Shown here: one piece after another, positions 59,941-64,000 of the stretch
Position numbering within the stretch: position 1 is the first letter of the stretch
Layout of the letters: every line of letters begins with the position of its first letter
Origin: Vitrella brassicaformis
Taxonomy: Eukaryota > Sar > Vitrellaceae
Assembly: GCA_001179505.1 (NCBI GenBank)
Contig: CDMY01000456.1
Span: 220,799 to 284,798 of the forward strand
Length of the DNA: 64,000 bases
Direction: 5' to 3'
The notes under the pieces: model-generated
The model's input: only the letters and a program-made list of their open reading frames with translations
The model's database searches: none
What the model was told of the DNA's origin: nothing
Made by a program: the position numbers and the translations under genes

Positions 59941-60651
59941 TCATTTCTTGGTCCTGTGTTCCTCGAGCATCTTCTTGGTCTGAGTCTCGATCTGCTTGCT
60001 CATCTCGGCAGCCTTCTGCGCCTACACACACCACACCAGACCACACCAGACCACACCACGGCACAGCAATGATGCATAGTCACGCCGAGTGTCGTCGTGG
60101 AGGCAGAGCAGCATGGCTGACGTCTTTTGCTGTGGTGTCTGCGAGCCTGGCGGCCTTCTCCACTTCTGTCATGCACTTTTCAAGACGGACCTGCCGACCA
60201 CACAGACACAGACACACTCGAGGAATGCAGGAAAGCCCCTCTCTGTGCGCATGTCAGCCCCGCCCACCTCACCTTGTGTTCATTGAGGACGTCAGGAGTG
60301 AGCTGCCTCTCCCCCTGCTGGCTCTCCATTTGCCGCAACGAACAGACAAGGCAGCTGGTTAAGAAGCTGCAACCAATCAACCAATCACCTCGAACGGCTG
60401 GTGGTATCTGCTGAGCAGGACACTGTGACGGACACAACACATCCGTCTGTCATTCTTCACGCACATATTGGTCTAAGGTGTACCTGTTGAGCAGTTTTAA
60501 AGGCTCGGGGGTTCGGAAGCGGCTTAAGGCTCTCAATCAGTGCGAGCTCAGAAACTCGCGGGCTGGAGGAAAGGGAGAAGGAACAGAGGACAGCGGGGTG
60601 CAACGACAGCAAGCGCAGAACCCCTACAAGTTTCTTTGCAGAAGCCGCCAT
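59941..60651 (-). CDS. small basic/coiled-coil protein, unknown
   Basis: The C-terminal exons are firm: TPDVLNEHK, VRLEKCMTEVEKAARLADT, then AQKAAEMSKQIETQTKKM ending EEHRTKK. They splice in phase and form one coiled coil. The N-terminal exon starts at ATG 60651 with MAASAKKLVGVLRLL, an Arg/Lys-rich amphipathic stretch that could be a mitochondrial presequence, and continues PRVSELALIESLKPLPNP to a donor near 60483. The exon between (RYHQPFE, about 60.39-60.43 kb) could not be joined in phase without one base of discrepancy, so the middle is uncertain. About 120 residues in all. Its start lies only about 25 bp from that of the divergent RanBPM gene. Confidence 0.5.
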
Positions 60652-60675
60652 CGACTTGGGCGGTCCTTTGAGTCG

Positions 60676-63401
60676 ATGCACGGTCCAGGGCCTCCAAGCT
60701 GGGAAGCCACCTCATCGAGCCTGTTGTCGGCTCCCAGCAGCAGCTCTGCCGCCATGCCGCCGCCCGACGTGCCCATGGCGCCCGTCGCCTCCCCCATATG
60801 CACATCTGCCCTGCCCAGCCTGGGTCTCTGGGAGGGCGCCGTGGAGGCCGAGCCGACGCAGATCAACACTCAGACCAAACCGCACTTTGTCGAGGTGCAC
60901 AAGGACAAGCTCACCGTCAGCTATGTCGGCAAGGGCAACCACACCGACTTCGGGGTGAGTGGAGTGGCACACACAGGCATCGCATTGGGCGCGAGATAGA
61001 CACACGACGTGTTCATGCTTCTCATGGGTTTGATGTGCGTGGGATGCGATTGGTCATGTCAGGCGGTTCAGTCGAACCATCCCGCCCCTAGTCGCCGCGT
61101 GGCGTATTACTTTGAGGTCAAGGTGCTGGACGCCGGCACCCGGGGCAACATCTGTGTGGGACTCAGCGACAAGACCACACTCCTCAACAGACAACCAGGA
61201 CAAGATCAAAAGTGACCACACACGCACACGACCAACACACAATAAGTGCATCTCTCTCTCTCTCTCTGTATGTGTGTATGTGTGTGTGTGTGTGTTTGTG
61301 TGTGTGTGCAGTTCCTATGGTTATCAGGGTGAGACCGGCAAGAAGTTCTGCGGCAACGGTCAGAAGGGCGAGGCCTACGGCCCCCCCTACGGCAAGAACG
61401 ACACCGTCGGCTGCGGCATACACTACACCAAGGGTCACGTTTTCTTCACTCTCAACGGCAAACACCTCGGTCAGTGCCATGCCACACACAGACGAACCAC
61501 CTCACCTCCCGGACAGCCAGCCAGCTCATGCATTCTGCGTGCCGTCCTGCCCTGTGTGTTTTGCAGGTCGGGCTAGCGGGCTGGGCCCGTCTGAGTACTA
61601 CCCCACTGTTGGTCTGCACAGTCCGGGTGAGAAGGTGCAGTTCAACTTCACCGGGCCCTTCATGTTCGACCTTCAGACACTCATACAAGTGGGCGATACA
61701 CACACGAATGGGTCCGCATTGGCTGGCTGACGGGTTTTTGTGTGTTTCTGTGTGTGTCAGGGTGAGTGTCAGGAGGAGCGCAGGATCATATCGCGCGAGC
61801 AGGTGTCCACCAGAATGCTCCACGACCTTGTCCGGTCATACCTCCTGCACGCCGGCTTCCACAAGACGCTACGCGCATTCGAACGAACCAGCAGTGAGCA
61901 GGGCACCGACACAAGCAGACACAACGCTTAGTTACGAGCCGTGCACTCTTGCACTCTCATCGCAGGTTCAGCCGACACCGACGTGACGATGCAGGACGCC
62001 CCCTCCCCCTCCCCCTTCCCGCCCTCCGGCCCCTCCCTGCTCGCCAACGGCCCCTCCAAGCAGATCGACACTGACACAGGCATGCACGACGACACTCCCA
62101 GAGACAGGCGAAGACAGCCGGATGACGCACACCAGCCATCTGCAGCACCGGCAGCAGCAGCACCGGCGGCGGCAGCCGGCGCAGGCAGCAGCAGCCGTGC
62201 GTGTTCGATTGATGAGGACGAGCAGAGGGCGGTGGGTGTGGGTGACGGTGAGGGTGGCGTTGGCGCCAGGACGCTGTCGGGTCTGGCGGTGGCGGAGCAT
62301 GCGCTGAGGAAACTCAGGCAGACAGTCGTCGTCAGGCAAAGTAAGCTGACTGCCTGACGCACGACACCTCATGTGACATAAGGTGAGCTTGGGATGGCTT
62401 GTCTGGTGATTGCTCTTCCAGGCATCCGGCGTGCCATCTGTTCTGGGCGGATACCTGAGGCGATTGAGATCATCAACCAGCACTTCCCCAGGGTCCTCAC
62501 GGTAGTCGTCACTGCAGTCACACGAGCACAAGGCTGACTGGCCTCTGTGTTGTTGTGCGCTGTGCTGTGTGGTCAGGAGCAGCCCCCCTCCCTTGCTGTC
62601 GTGCTGGTCGTCTCCCAACAGGTAGCACATCCAGACAAAGCCAGACAATCGCCGCGGTGCCGACTGACTGTCTCTGTCGTCGTGTGGTGTGTGTGTCATC
62701 ACCAGATAGTAGAGTTGATCCAGCGGAATGACGTCAAGGGCGCCCTGAGTTGGCTGCGGCAGGAGTGCAGGGCCGTCAGGGACGGCACCGCACACGCCAA
62801 AACCGCACTCGAAGTACTGACGGATGGAATGGATAGATCAGAATATTGATGCACTTCCGCACGTGTGTTGCATTCAATGCATGTATGTGTCTGTGTGTGC
62901 AGGAGACGGCGGCGTTGATAGCGTATCGTGACCCCGAGCGGTCCCCCCTGGCGCACCACTTCGACCCATCGAGGCGGCAGCTGGCCGCAGACCTCATCAA
63001 CCAACACATCATCGGTGCGGTACACACAGACATTCATGACATGACACACACGCAGAGAGACCAGCGTGATCGAGCCAGCCAGCCAGGTGGAATGTGGAGG
63101 GTCCATCCATCCGTCCGTCCATCCGTGCAGAGCGTGAGTTGGGTCTGAGCGGATGGGCGCCTCTCCACGTGCTTGTGAGACAAGTCGTGGCGGCCAGGTG
63201 CATAGACGCACATACCAGCACAGTGGCGCTCAGATCCTTCTGGGCCCCTTCTGTGTCTGTGTCGGTGTCTGCAGGCGTCTGCTGTTCGAGCGCAACTTGT
63301 CTCGCGGCCCGTACCCTCATTCCCGCCACCTGTGCCAGGCTCCCCTGTACCAAAACAACCCACCAACTATCCCACCCCAGATGCAGGCAACCGACAACTG
63401 A
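60676..63401 (+). CDS. RANBP9: RanBPM / GID1-like subunit of the GID/CTLH ubiquitin ligase
   Basis: Core scaffold of the CTLH/GID E3 ligase. Twelve exons in phase (60676-60954, 61063-61211, 61312-61469, 61567-61688, 61761-61893, 61966-62340, 62422-62501, 62577-62621, 62706-62813, 62903-63014, 63131-63197, 63275-63401) give 584 residues. The SPRY domain (about 90-235) shows YYFEVKVLDAGTRGNICVGL, NRQPG, SYGYQGETGKKFCGNG and YGPPYGKNDTVGCGI, then YYPTVGLHSPGEKVQFNF. The LisH is LHDLVRSYLLHAGFHKTLRAF (one residue over a helix, about 250-270). After a Ser/Pro/Ala linker comes CTLH (IRRAICSGRIPEAIEIINQ) and CRA (ALIAYRDPERSPLAHHFDP). The first ATG (60676) is 24 bp from the divergent gene; ATG 60754 is a safer alternative. 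No RING domain, as expected for this subunit. Confidence 0.92.
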
Positions 63402-63684
63402 GGGAGGGGGGCGGCGCGGTGTGTTCAGAAGATGAGGCATGTATCCCCGTAGGCTGCATCTATCTTGTTCAGTCAGCTGCATGGATGGCATGTATACATG
63501 GATGACAGAATGTTGCGCGTGGGTGTCATGCGTGAGTGTATCATAGACAGGTAGGCGACTTATTGATTACTAATTGGAGGCGAGGGACCGTGTGGATGCA
63601 TTAATTGCATGGCCATCCTCTCTCTGGAGCTCGCAAAGACGGGCGGCCGGCTGGGGGCATCTCCACATCCTCAAACATTCAACC
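63402..63684. promoter_or_regulatory. spacer and probable promoter of the ammonium-transporter-like gene
   Basis: 283 bp between two genes on the same strand. AGCTCGCAA lies at 63628-63636, about 50 bp before the ATG at 63685. An AT-rich patch (TTATTGATTACTAATTGG) precedes it at about 63561-63578. Confidence 0.35.
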
Positions 63685-63887
63685 ATGAGTGATGCTTCCA
63701 AGCTCTCGGCAGCCCTTAACGCCACAGTGGCCGTCATGTCCGACGTCGGTGGGTGCACTCGAGAGGCCGCCAGCGACATCATCGGCAGCGACGCCAGTTG
63801 GCAGAGTTCGTCGATTCATTGGTTGGACGAAATGTGGCTGGTGCTATGTGCCCTGCTCGTCCTCATAATGCAGCCCGCATTTGCAAT
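63685..63887 (+). CDS. ammonium transporter-like protein, first exon only (runs off window)
   Basis: ATG at 63685 opens 67 codons to a GTACGT donor at 63888; the intron continues past the window end. Residues 1-47 are hydrophilic with NATVAV and Ser/Asp-rich text. Residues about 48-67 form a TM helix, MWLVLCALLVLIMQPAFAM, that matches the first helix of Amt/Rh transporters (typically ending Q-A-G-F-A-M-L-E). The expected role is NH4+/NH3 uptake at the plasma membrane. Only the first helix is visible, so the call rests on one motif. Confidence 0.5.
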
Positions 63888-64000
63888 GTACGTATGTAAG
63901 GGGCTCAGAAAGGACGTTTGTGTGTGTTCGGACGTCGATGTGTGTGTGTGTGTTCCACGTGAGGGGCTGGGCGTTTGGGGTGTTGTGATGCTGCTGCTGC

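Noticed and set aside
63560-63684. tRNA or small RNA gene in the terminal spacer
   Set aside because: No cloverleaf or conserved A/B box pattern could be drawn; AT-rich promoter DNA is the simpler reading.

Overview
This is nuclear DNA of an intron-rich, gene-dense, GC-rich protist. Genes sit on both strands, mostly 0.2-1 kb apart. They are cut by short GT-AG introns full of (TG)n/(CA)n and (ATCC)n microsatellites. Carbamoyl-phosphate synthetase II is a glutaminase-synthetase fusion without aspartate transcarbamoylase or dihydroorotase, as in apicomplexans and their relatives. Together with the intron style, the HDEL calreticulin and a GT47 exostosin, this suggests an alveolate, most likely a chromerid alga of the Vitrella type. 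The organism assignment is inference. Exon boundaries below were read by hand from splice sites, reading phase and family alignment from memory.

Layout: 1-4.1 kb, degraded or tandemly duplicated ankyrin-type exons (-). 4.3-6.6 kb, UDP-glycosyltransferase (+). 6.9-8.8 kb, FOXRED1-like oxidoreductase (-). 9.2-10.3 kb, coiled-coil/RE-rich protein (+). 11.0-11.7 kb, MORN protein (-), head-to-head with 11.9-18.4 kb, IML1/DEPDC5 (+). 19.2-27.0 kb, CPS II (-). 27.27-27.45 kb, a truncated copy of the 5' end of the MORN gene (+). 27.5-28.9 kb, cyclin (-). 29.0-29.6 kb, two-TM protein (+). 30.0-33.8 kb, ABCB6/ATM1-like half transporter (-). 34.5-37.8 kb, BCAS3-like WD protein (+). 38.7-41.4 kb, exostosin (-). 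41.6-44.3 kb, Trk/HKT-type K+ transporter (+). 44.9-48.3 kb, acid/steryl-ester lipase (-). 48.5-51.0 kb, calreticulin (+). 52.7-54.3 kb, four-TM protein with an apparent frameshift (-). 54.5-56.4 and 56.4-59.5 kb, coiled-coil and unknown protein, perhaps one gene (+). 59.9-60.65 kb, small coiled-coil protein (-). 60.7-63.4 kb, RanBPM/GID1 (+). 63.7 kb to the end, start of an ammonium-transporter-like gene (+).

Many neighbours are divergent pairs sharing 25-670 bp promoters, and several of these carry an AGCTCGC-type motif. The most striking structure is a duplicated bidirectional promoter cassette. The region between IML1 and the MORN gene (about 11.66-11.91 kb) recurs at about 27.05-27.45 kb next to CPS II. 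The copy includes a 63-nt leader intron of identical length and the first codons of the MORN protein. It puts a TORC1 regulator (IML1) and the first enzyme of pyrimidine synthesis (CPS II) under related upstream sequence.

IML1 (GATOR1), BCAS3 (phagophore-associated), RanBPM (GID/CTLH ubiquitin ligase) and CPS II all touch nutrient and growth control, but there is no operon-like logic here.
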